Positions 57,858 to 64,000 of a DNA stretch of 64,000 bases are shown here, piece after piece (position 1 is the first letter of the stretch; the number at the start of each line of letters is the position of its first letter). The notes under the pieces were generated by a model, which was not told the origin of the DNA, ran no database searches, and was given only the letters and a program-made list of their open reading frames with translations. This DNA is from Nocardia beijingensis NBRC 16342 (lineage in GTDB: Bacteria > Actinomycetota > Actinomycetes > Mycobacteriales > Mycobacteriaceae): positions 1-64,000 of the forward strand of contig NZ_BDBC01000021.1 of NCBI RefSeq assembly GCF_001612785.1, read 5' to 3'. A program made the position numbers and the translations under genes.

Positions 57858-58415
57858 ATGCGGATCGCGGCTTGGAGCGAGGACGGAGGTGACCAGCCGG
57901 TGCTGGATCGTCGCTGGCTGCGCGGGGAACTGCGCGCCATGGGGCTGTCCGGCCGGTTCACCGTCGGCGAGCTGGCCGAGGCGGTCGCCGAGCGCCGCGC
58001 GCGTCCGCTGCGGCTGCGCCCGGAGAACTTTCCGGTCACCGGGCTCACCGGCGGCCTGCTGGTCACCGACGCCATCGATTTCATCGCCTACCAGCGCAAC
58101 ACCTCGAAGGTGCATCAGGACCACATCGTCTGTCACGAACTCGGCCATCTGCTCGCCGGGCACCGCACCGTCGATGTGCGCGGCGCGGAAGCGGTGCGGC
58201 TGCTCGCGCCGAACATCGACCCCGCCGTGGTGCGGCGCATGCTCGGGCGCACCAGCTACGCGCAGCCGCAGGAGCGCGAGGCGGAGCACATCGCGAACAT
58301 GCTGATGGCGCACCACATCACGCAGTGGACGGCACGCGAGGAGTGGGTGCTGCCCGATTCCGCGCCGGTCACCGCACGCAGGCTGCTGGACGCGCTGGGA
58401 CCGGGCCGGGACTGA
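57858..58415 (+). CDS. ImmA/IrrE-type metalloprotease
   Basis: A 185-residue protein. The zinc motif HExxH is CHELGHLLAGH with His93, Glu94 and His97, and a further Glu for the third ligand may come from the EREAEHIANML helix at about 138-148, which is the usual place. LLVTDAIDFIAYQRNTSKVHQDH is the strand before the motif. Such proteases cut or displace XRE repressors in phage, ICE and stress systems. It is tightly packed between the XRE gene (3 bases) and the membrane gene (2 bases). Confidence 0.88.
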   Translation: MRIAAWSEDGGDQPVLDRRWLRGELRAMGLSGRFTVGELAEAVAERRARPLRLRPENFPVTGLTGGLLVTDAIDFIAYQRNTSKVHQDHIVCHELGHLLAGHRTVDVRGAEAVRLLAPNIDPAVVRRMLGRTSYAQPQEREAEHIANMLMAHHITQWTAREEWVLPDSAPVTARRLLDALGPGRD

Positions 58416-58417
58416 GG

Positions 58418-59620
58418 ATGTGGTTCGCGCTGGTGTACGGCGGCGTCGGCGTCTTCGCCTTCGCGACGTTCCTGTGGCGGACCGGTCTGGCCCTGCGCAA
58501 CCCGGGCAGTCCGGCGCGCTGGGCGGTCGCGTTCGCCATCCTCGCGGCGGGCATCGGGTTCGAAGCGGCCGTGCCGCGGATCTACACCTGGATCGATGAC
58601 GTCTCCGGCGTGCCCAATCTGGCGTCGCTGGTGGTGTACGGGGCCATCGCGGGCGCGGTGCTCGCCCAGGTGGTCTGGACCGGGTTCATGGTGGCCGACC
58701 GGGAACCGGACGCCAAGGCGGCCCGGCGCGTACTCGTCCTTCCGGTGCTCGCGCCCGTGGTGCTCGTGGCACTCTTCGCGGCGGCGCCGGTGCACGACGA
58801 GAGTCATCCCACCGACTTCGACCACCACTACGCGAAAGTACCGCTGGCAGCGGTGTTTCTCGGCGTCTACCTCGCGGTCTATTCGGCGGCGCTGGTGCGC
58901 ATCATCGTGTTGTGCCGCCGCTGGATGGGCGAGGTCGACCGGATCTGGTTGCGCCGCGGCCTACGGCTGCTCGCGCTCGGCAGCACCGTCGCGCTCGGCT
59001 ACAGCGCGGGCAAGGTGATCGCGATCGGCGCGGCGTGGTCCGGGATCGATCTGCGCCGCCTCAACACCGACATCGCGCCCGCGTTCGCCAGCCTGGGCGC
59101 CGCCGTCATGCTGATCGGCTACCTGTGCCCCTCGCTGGCGCCGTGGCTGCTGCACACGACAGCACGGCTGCGCGCGCTGCCGCGGCTGCGCCCGCTGTGG
59201 CTGGCCCTGCGCGAGGTGGACCCCGAACTCGCGCATCCGCCGGATCGGCACAGTAGTGCGGCACGAGACCGGCTGTACCGCACGGTGATCGAGATCCGCG
59301 ACTGGCTGTTGCGGTTGCAGCCCTACCTGTCCGCCGAGGCCGAAGCGATCGCCGAACGCCTGGCGACCGAACTGGCGATCCCGGCGCGCGACAGGGCCGC
59401 CGCGATCGAGGCCGCCCGCATCGCCGCGGCGCTGCGAGCGCACCGGCTCGGTCTGCCGCCCACCGGCGAGAACCGGTCGTTCCGCGAACCGAGCGAACCC
59501 ACCCTGGCCGCCGAGTTGGCCTGGCTGGTCGAGGTAGCCGTCCAATTCGACCGGGGCCCAGTGGTTTCGGCGATCCTGGCCGAGCCGGCGAACACCGGCG
59601 ATCCGGCGTCCCCGCGCTGA
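58418..59620 (+). CDS. MAB_1171c-family seven-helix membrane protein
   Basis: A 400-residue protein. The first 245 residues are seven hydrophobic helices, opening MWFALVYGGVGVFAFATFLW and including YAKVPLAAVFLGVYLAVYSAALVRI and an RIWLRRGLRLLALGS turn. The cytoplasmic C-terminal part, LRPLWLALREVDPELAHPP to about 390, is helical and contains RLYRTVIEIRDWLLRLQPYL. This is the so-called MAB_1171c putative transporter family. The constant pairing with XRE and ImmA suggests a receptor or signalling role more than transport. Function has not been shown. Confidence 0.82.
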   Translation: MWFALVYGGVGVFAFATFLWRTGLALRNPGSPARWAVAFAILAAGIGFEAAVPRIYTWIDDVSGVPNLASLVVYGAIAGAVLAQVVWTGFMVADREPDAKAARRVLVLPVLAPVVLVALFAAAPVHDESHPTDFDHHYAKVPLAAVFLGVYLAVYSAALVRIIVLCRRWMGEVDRIWLRRGLRLLALGSTVALGYSAGKVIAIGAAWSGIDLRRLNTDIAPAFASLGAAVMLIGYLCPSLAPWLLHTTARLRALPRLRPLWLALREVDPELAHPPDRHSSAARDRLYRTVIEIRDWLLRLQPYLSAEAEAIAERLATELAIPARDRAAAIEAARIAAALRAHRLGLPPTGENRSFREPSEPTLAAELAWLVEVAVQFDRGPVVSAILAEPANTGDPASPR

Positions 59621-59622
59621 GG

Positions 59623-60624
59623 TCAGTACGGGCGGCTCGGTACGCGCGCCCGCCGGATGGGCACCATCGTCCACCAGGTGACGCAGCGCCACACCCACTC
59701 GAGCGGCCCGTATTCGAACCACCGCAACCACACGGCACTGCACACCGCCTGCATCGCGATGATCCCGACCGCCAACCCGAGAACCGCCGCGTAGCTGCCG
59801 GAGCCCGACAGACCCAGCCGCGGCGCGGCGAGCAGGATCGCGGCGGTGGCGCCGACGTAGTTGGTCAAAGCCAGACGGCCCAGCGGCCGCAACACCTCCG
59901 CCAGCACCTGGCCCGGCTCGATGCGCAGCAACAGCAGCAGCCCGGTGACATAGGCCAGCGCACCGAGCAGACCCGCGACAGCGAGGGACGGGGTGGACCA
60001 CAGTTCCAGATAGGGAGTGCGGTATTCCCACCTGCCCGCCACTATCGCGGCGGGCAGGGCGAGGGCGAAGACGGCGGCGATCTGCCAGCCCCGCTCGTCG
60101 AGAGTGTCCACGATCCCCGCGCGGGCGGTGGCCAGTCCGAGTAGGAACAGCCCCGGTGTGAGGGCCAGCCCGCCGCCGAGTGCGAGCGCGACACCGAAGG
60201 TCCCTACCAGTCCCGCCAGCAGCACCGCCCAGTTCGGCAGCGCCGCGGCGGGCAGCAGAATCGCCAACCCGGCCAGCGCGTACGGCAGCAGGGCCTCACC
60301 CGGCTGGAACTGCTGATGAACCAGGCCGATCACCCCCAGCGCGAGCAAGCGGCGGATCAGCACCAGCCGCGGGCGCTCGCCCCGCTCCGCCGCGCTGTCG
60401 AGCAGCAAGGCGAAGCCGATCCCGAACAGGAACGCGAAGATCGGGAAGAACCGCCCCTCGAACACCACCGACAGCACGTGCCGGACCGGTAGCACCACGC
60501 CCGATGCGTCGGTCGCCGGGATGTCGGTGATCCGCCAGATGTTCACCACCAGCATGCCGCACAGCGCGAACCCACGAACCGCGTCGAGTTCCTGGATGCG
60601 TAGCGGACCCGCGTCGTGGTGCAT
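59623..60624 (-). CDS. DUF418 family membrane protein
   Basis: A 333-residue protein with about ten transmembrane helices. RIQELDAVRGFALCGMLVVNI at the start, FFPIFAFLFGIGFALLLD in the first third, and the C-terminal RPLGRLALTNYVGATA and GPLEWVWRCVTWW are DUF418 signatures. It resembles B. subtilis YeiB-type membrane proteins whose role is unknown. The ATG at 60624 was chosen where the family begins. It is divergent from the OhrR-like gene, sharing its operator gap, and ends two bases from the MAB_1171c gene. Confidence 0.87.
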   Translation of the reverse strand: MHHDAGPLRIQELDAVRGFALCGMLVVNIWRITDIPATDASGVVLPVRHVLSVVFEGRFFPIFAFLFGIGFALLLDSAAERGERPRLVLIRRLLALGVIGLVHQQFQPGEALLPYALAGLAILLPAAALPNWAVLLAGLVGTFGVALALGGGLALTPGLFLLGLATARAGIVDTLDERGWQIAAVFALALPAAIVAGRWEYRTPYLELWSTPSLAVAGLLGALAYVTGLLLLLRIEPGQVLAEVLRPLGRLALTNYVGATAAILLAAPRLGLSGSGSYAAVLGLAVGIIAMQAVCSAVWLRWFEYGPLEWVWRCVTWWTMVPIRRARVPSRPY

Positions 60625-60695
60625 GGAACTCACGGTAACCAGCGTCGGCCCAGGAGCCGGGATCTCGCGCCGAGATGTCGCACACATTGATTAAT

Positions 60696-60712
60696 GCACG
60701 AACTGTTCGTGC
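60696..60712. promoter_or_regulatory. 17-bp palindrome GCACGAACTGTTCGTGC
   Basis: A perfect 8+1+8 palindrome in an AT-rich context between the DUF418 gene and the OhrR-like gene, 33 bases before the latter's ATG. It is the obvious operator for the MarR-family protein next to it, and its position may allow control of DUF418 as well. Confidence 0.8.
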
Positions 60713-60744
60713 GCTAATTTGGACGGCGGACCGAGGAGGTGCCG

Positions 60745-61236
60745 ATGGAAACCGAGATCGACGACCCGCTGCGCTTGGACCGGCAGGTCTGCTTCGCGCT
60801 GGCCGTGGCCAATCGCGCGGTGCTGGCCGTCTACCGTCCGCTGCTCGAGCCGCTCGGGCTCACCCACCCGCAATATCTGGTGATGCTCGCGCTCTGGGGC
60901 GAGGCGCCGATGTCGGTGAAAGCGATCGCCGAGGCCATCCAGCTGGACTCCCCCACCCTGTCCCCGCTGCTCAAGCGTCTCGAAGCCGCCGGGCTGATCA
61001 GCCGCGAACGCGACAGCCGAGACGAACGCAACCTGGTGGTGAACCTGACGCGGGCCGGAGCCGAACTGCGTGCGAAGGCCGAGCGGATACCGCCCGAAGT
61101 CGTGCGACGCCTCGGCGTGACCCTGGACGACCTCGAGCAGTTGCGCGAAGTGCTCACCCGGGTGAACGAGGCGGCCCGCCGGTCGGTGCTCGCCGAGCCC
61201 GACGCCCCGTCCCCCAATCGAGGAGCCCGGTCATGA
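60745..61236 (+). CDS. OhrR-like MarR family regulator
   Basis: A 163-residue regulator. LRLDRQVCFALAVANRAVLAVYRPLLEPLGLTHPQYLVMLALWG is the OhrR pattern, with the redox cysteine Cys16 and the tyrosines of the dimer interface. The HTH is MSVKAIAEAIQLDSPTLSPLLKRLEAAG and the wing ERDSRDERNLVVNLT. OhrR senses organic hydroperoxides by oxidation of that cysteine. No ohr gene lies next to it; instead it is coupled to DUF5313 by ATGA and faces DUF418. ATG at 60745 follows GAGGAGG. Confidence 0.87.
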   Translation: METEIDDPLRLDRQVCFALAVANRAVLAVYRPLLEPLGLTHPQYLVMLALWGEAPMSVKAIAEAIQLDSPTLSPLLKRLEAAGLISRERDSRDERNLVVNLTRAGAELRAKAERIPPEVVRRLGVTLDDLEQLREVLTRVNEAARRSVLAEPDAPSPNRGARS

Positions 61237-61613
61237 CCCACGAACGACGACGGCCAGGTCCGATCCAGTGGATCGGCTACGCCTTCGGCCGCCGCCTGCC
61301 CGATTCGATGCGCGAGTGGGTGCGCGACGACCTCACCGGCAGGTTCGCCGCCACCCGGCACGTGCTGCGCGGCATCGTGCCGTTCACGCCGCTGTTCGCC
61401 GCGTTCCTGCTCTTTCCCGGCGAGTTGTGGTTGCGCGGCGCGATGGTCCTGCTGGCGCTGCTGCTGGCCCTGTTCTACACCGTCGCCTTCATGCCGATGA
61501 ACCGCGCGCACCGGCTGGCGAAGCACGGCTTGCCCGCGGATCTGGAGAACCCGCGGCGAGCCCGGCTCCGGGCCGTGGAACGAGCCAGGTACGCGGCGCA
61601 GCACCCGCACTGA
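61233..61613 (+). CDS. DUF5313 membrane protein
   Basis: A 126-residue protein. RPGPIQWIGYAFGRRLPDSMREWVRDDLTGR is the family opening, followed by two transmembrane helices at about 46-62 and 68-86 and a basic C-terminal helix. This is DUF5313, found in mycobacteria and Nocardia with no known role. It overlaps the OhrR-like gene by four bases, so its expression should depend on that regulator and perhaps on peroxide. Confidence 0.85.
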   Translation: MTHERRRPGPIQWIGYAFGRRLPDSMREWVRDDLTGRFAATRHVLRGIVPFTPLFAAFLLFPGELWLRGAMVLLALLLALFYTVAFMPMNRAHRLAKHGLPADLENPRRARLRAVERARYAAQHPH

Positions 61614-61791
61614 GCGGCGCGGCCACGGAACGCGGGCGACTCGATACGCCCGCGTCGCCGCCACTACGAGCGCACCAATCCGGCGGACTCGACACCGCGC
61701 GGATCCGTTTCGTAACAGAGGCTTTCGATGAACCGGGCGGGTGCGAGATCGCAGGGATGCCGGATGGCCGACGCGCTCGCCTGAACTTCCG
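61614..61791. other. intergenic gap, nothing identified
   Basis: The 178 bases between the converging DUF5313 and antiporter genes. Short frames exist but none is supported, and no strong hairpin is seen. Confidence 0.4.
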
Positions 61792-62892
61792 CTAGGGGCT
61801 GGCGGCGAGGCCGACGAAGGCCGCGAACACGGCCAGATGGACGCCGCCTTGGAGCAGCGTCGCCCGTCCCGGAACGATCGTCAGGCCGCCGACCACGACG
61901 GTCAGGGCCAACAGCACCATCTGGGTCGCGCCCAGGCCGAGCACCAGCGGGCCGTCCAGCCAGATGCTGGCCACGGCGAGCGCAGGAATGGTGAGGCCGA
62001 TGCTCGCCATCGCCGAACCCAGCGCCAGATTGAGACCGATCTGCACTTGGTCGCGGCGCGCGGCCCGCACCGCGGCGATCGTCTCGGGCAGCAACACCAG
62101 CAGCGCGATCACCACGCCCACCGCCGATTGCGGCAGACCCGCCGACTGGACCGCGGATTCGACGGCGGGCGAAACCACCTTCGCCAGACCCACCACGCAG
62201 ACCAGGGCGACCAGCAGCAGGCCGAGGCTGGTGACGGCGTCGCGCGCCGTCGGCGGCTCGACGCCCTCGTCGTCCTCCGCGACGACCCCATCCGCTTCGA
62301 CCGGCAGGAAATCATCCGGATGACGCACGGTCTGCACCATCACGAACAAGACGTACAGCGCGAGCGAGGCCACCGCGGCGAAGGCCAGCTGCGCGGGCGA
62401 GAACTCCGGACCTGGCTTGCTCGTGGTGAAGGTCGGCAGCACGAGGCTGAGCGTCGCCAGCGTCGCGACCGTGGCCAGCGCCGCGCCGGTGCCTTCGGCG
62501 TTGAACACCGCCACGCGCCTGCGCAGGGCCCCCACCAGCAGGCAGAGACCGAAGATGCCGTTGCAGGTGATCATCGCCGCGGCGAAGACCGTGTCGCGGG
62601 CCAGGGTCGCGGTCTTGTCGCCGCCCTGCGTCATCAGGGTGAGGATGAGCGCGACCTCGATCACGGTCACCGCGACGGCGAGCACCAGCGAGCCGAACGG
62701 TTCGCCGACGCGGCGCGCCACCACTTCCGCGTGATGCACCGCCGCGAGCACCGCCCCGATCAACGCCACCGCCACGATCGTCACCGCGACACCGGGCAGA
62801 CTCCGCCCCCAAGTAGCCAGGAGAGCGACGACGGCGAGCAATGGTACGAGCACGGTCCAGCGAGCGATCAACACACGGATCATGCCCACCAT
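61792..62892 (-). CDS. ChaA-like sodium-calcium/proton antiporter
   Basis: A 366-residue CaCA-family membrane protein of about 11 helices. The two alpha-repeats are seen: LVLAVAVTVIEVALILTLMTQG in the first half and VIALLVLLPETIAAVRAARRDQVQIGLNLALGSAMASIGLTIP in the second, each with the acidic ion-binding residue (Glu). A short charged loop between them, EADGVVAEDDEGVEPP, is cytoplasmic. It would exchange Ca2+ or Na+ for protons. An ATG at 62883 is an alternative start. Confidence 0.9.
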   Translation of the reverse strand: MVGMIRVLIARWTVLVPLLAVVALLATWGRSLPGVAVTIVAVALIGAVLAAVHHAEVVARRVGEPFGSLVLAVAVTVIEVALILTLMTQGGDKTATLARDTVFAAAMITCNGIFGLCLLVGALRRRVAVFNAEGTGAALATVATLATLSLVLPTFTTSKPGPEFSPAQLAFAAVASLALYVLFVMVQTVRHPDDFLPVEADGVVAEDDEGVEPPTARDAVTSLGLLLVALVCVVGLAKVVSPAVESAVQSAGLPQSAVGVVIALLVLLPETIAAVRAARRDQVQIGLNLALGSAMASIGLTIPALAVASIWLDGPLVLGLGATQMVLLALTVVVGGLTIVPGRATLLQGGVHLAVFAAFVGLAASP

Positions 62893-63158
62893 GATCCCAG
62901 CAAATAACCCGCATCCTGGTCAGGCGACCAACAACCCCCGCCCCCGACTCACTTATCCAGCCACGATGTACGAAAGCGTGCCACCAGCCCCCAGCGACGA
63001 AATCCACTGAGACCTGCTCGATCAGCCCGACGAACCCCGTAGCGCGGTTCGGCCACGACGCACGAACCGTGATCCCGAACACACGAATCCAGCGGCGGCC
63101 GTTCGACTATCACTCACACCCAACTCCGCGCGAGCGCTCTCGCCACCCCGAGCCGATC
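62893..63158. other. intergenic region, no gene seen
   Basis: About 265 bases upstream of the antiporter with no supportable gene. It presumably carries the antiporter promoter. I see no palindrome in this part. Confidence 0.4.
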
Positions 63159-63221
63159 CCGCGAGTGGCACATGGCTGTGGCGAATCGCGAGAGGGCCGC
63201 ACAATGGTGTGCCACTCGCGG
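63159..63221. repeat. 14-bp perfect inverted repeat around a 35-base spacer
   Basis: CCGCGAGTGGCACA at 63159-63172 and TGTGCCACTCGCGG at 63208-63221 are exact complements. The spacer itself reads GTGGCGAATCGCGAGAG and is partly repetitive. It ends 18 bases past the stop of the gene at 63239. It could be a terminator of that minus-strand gene or a recombination or protein-binding site. Confidence 0.6.
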
Positions 63222-63238
63222 AGTGGGATGACCGCAGA

Positions 63239-63634
63239 TCAGTCGTCGAGATCGATGCGTAGCGTGAGGAGGTCGGTGCCGACCAAGCGGACGGCCGCGC
63301 TGTTGCCGCGCGGTAAGGAGGCCAAGCGGGCGCGCGGGTCGTCGTCGGGCAGCAGGTGCGCGGTACCGGTGTGCCAGTGGCCGTGCAGGCGCAGCCGGAC
63401 CCGGTTGTTCGCTTTGATGTTCCGCACGTACTGGGAACGCTCGCCGAACTCGGAGACGAGCCAGAATTCCCGTCCGACCTTTCGTCCACCGATCGGAGTG
63501 ATCCGTGGCTGCCCGCTGACCCGGCCGGTGGTCTCCAGGAGCGTCTGGCCGGGCAGCGTCCTGAGGATCGGATTGCCCAATCGGCGCTGGAACGTCGTCA
63601 CCACCCGATGCTGGATATCGCGCAAGTTCGGCAT
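63239..63634 (-). CDS. deazaflavin-dependent nitroreductase family protein (Ddn-like), second copy
   Basis: A 131-residue split-barrel protein. GQTLLETTGRVSGQPRITPIGG is the F420-binding signature, followed by FWLVSEFGERSQYVRNIKANNRVRLRLHGHWHTGTAHLLPDDD. It is shorter than the copy at 47183 at the N-terminus and belongs to another branch. It should use F420 or another flavin. The ATG at 63634 begins MPNLRDIQHRV; the frame upstream is not family-like. Confidence 0.82.
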   Translation of the reverse strand: MPNLRDIQHRVVTTFQRRLGNPILRTLPGQTLLETTGRVSGQPRITPIGGRKVGREFWLVSEFGERSQYVRNIKANNRVRLRLHGHWHTGTAHLLPDDDPRARLASLPRGNSAAVRLVGTDLLTLRIDLDD

Positions 63635-64000
63635 GCGGCGACCGTAACACCGGGCGCACCCGTCGGCAGGCTGCGCGACACGCGCGATTCGGGCGTTGAC
63701 CAGCGTAGGGACCCGGCTGCGACCGGCCGAAGCGCCGGTAGGAACCGGGACGCAAACCTTCGCCCATCGCGTCGCGCAGTATCGACCGTCCGCCGCACCG
63801 GTTCGGGCGGGGTAGGGCACGCGGTGAGCAACTGGACGAGTAGCCATATGCGGCAAGGCCATAATGTGATACGCGCTATAAACTTCAGCTCCGGCAATAC
63901 GACTCGACACCCCGGGACACGCGCAGTGCTCACTGCCCAGGGGGCGAACCACGCATTGCCGGGCGCTGTCCTGGTCAGGCACACGTTCGCGGCGATCGCC
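63635..64000. other. right-edge region, no gene seen
   Basis: The last 366 bases hold no frame with convincing codon use or motifs. Bases 63840-63900 are AT-richer than average, with TGTGATACGCGCTATAAAC near 63866, so a promoter may lie here. A gene could begin beyond the window. Confidence 0.4.

Noticed and set aside
63635..64000. A further minus-strand gene extending the Ddn-like frame to 63982
   Set aside because: The frame is open but its translation has no family pattern and its codon use is poor; the ATG at 63634 fits the family start.

Overview
This 64 kb window is chromosomal DNA of a high-GC, mycolic-acid-type actinobacterium, most likely a Nocardia or close relative. The reasons are the codon use and GC-rich third positions, a Culp6/Rv3802c-like cutinase, an LdtMt2-like L,D-transpeptidase, an EspC-like type VII secretion substrate, a mycobacterial-type hemophore-related protein, a PapA5-like acyltransferase, two Ddn-type deazaflavin (F420) enzymes and an EthA-type monooxygenase. 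There are no rRNA or tRNA genes, no CRISPR array and no recognisable insertion sequence. The genus is an inference.

Layout. 0-9.6 kb holds a StrA-like aminoglycoside phosphotransferase, a MarR regulator with an unusual drug-efflux pump carrying three C-terminal beta-sandwich repeats, a divergent crotonase/TetR pair, a secreted cutinase, a MarR/extradiol dioxygenase divergent pair and a decayed alpha/beta hydrolase. 9.6-12.8 kb holds a flavin monooxygenase with its FMN reductase, YceI and a DUF72 protein. 12.9-19.6 kb is a glycerol-use locus: glpK1 and an IclR regulator face glpF-glpK2-glpD across two identical palindromes. 19.6-25 kb holds a small acidic protein, a methyltransferase, an acyl-CoA dehydrogenase/phosphotransferase/DUF6285 operon, a GNAT and the L,D-transpeptidase. 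25-31.5 kb holds HxlR/P450/SDR, a FUSC protein fused to an SRPBCC domain, and an amidase followed by a 21-bp minisatellite. 31.8-37.2 kb holds a CDF metal exporter, a two-gene FluC fluoride channel, a universal stress protein, a monoamine oxidase and a crotonase-TetR operon. 37.4-43.1 kb holds a PapA5-like acyltransferase and a ROK-regulated sugar ABC transporter.

43.5-47.2 kb is a three-gene cluster built around an EspC-like protein but with no ESX core genes beside it, then a secreted esterase and a Ddn-type enzyme. 47.7-53.5 kb holds a two-component system facing a hemophore-related protein, a DUF1460 amidase-like protein, and ethA beside an AraC regulator. 53.6-56 kb holds a VIT-type metal transporter and a stress-type operon of small proteins (CsbD, DUF6131-like, a membrane protein) with a sigma-B-like promoter. 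56-59.6 kb holds a P450 without its oxygen-activating threonine, followed by a tight XRE regulator, ImmA/IrrE-like metalloprotease and seven-helix MAB_1171c-family membrane protein. This last triplet is the best candidate for an uncharacterised system. 59.6-63.6 kb holds DUF418, an OhrR-like regulator with DUF5313, a cation/proton antiporter and a second Ddn-type enzyme.

Regulatory architecture is a strength of the window. Perfect or near-perfect palindromes sit in the intergenic gaps of nearly every divergent or self-regulated unit (1254, 5481, 7735/7765, 15234/15359, 37197, 55778, 60696), and strong hairpins separate convergent genes (11933, 19571, 49528, 54827). Family names come from recognised sequence motifs; no database search was run.
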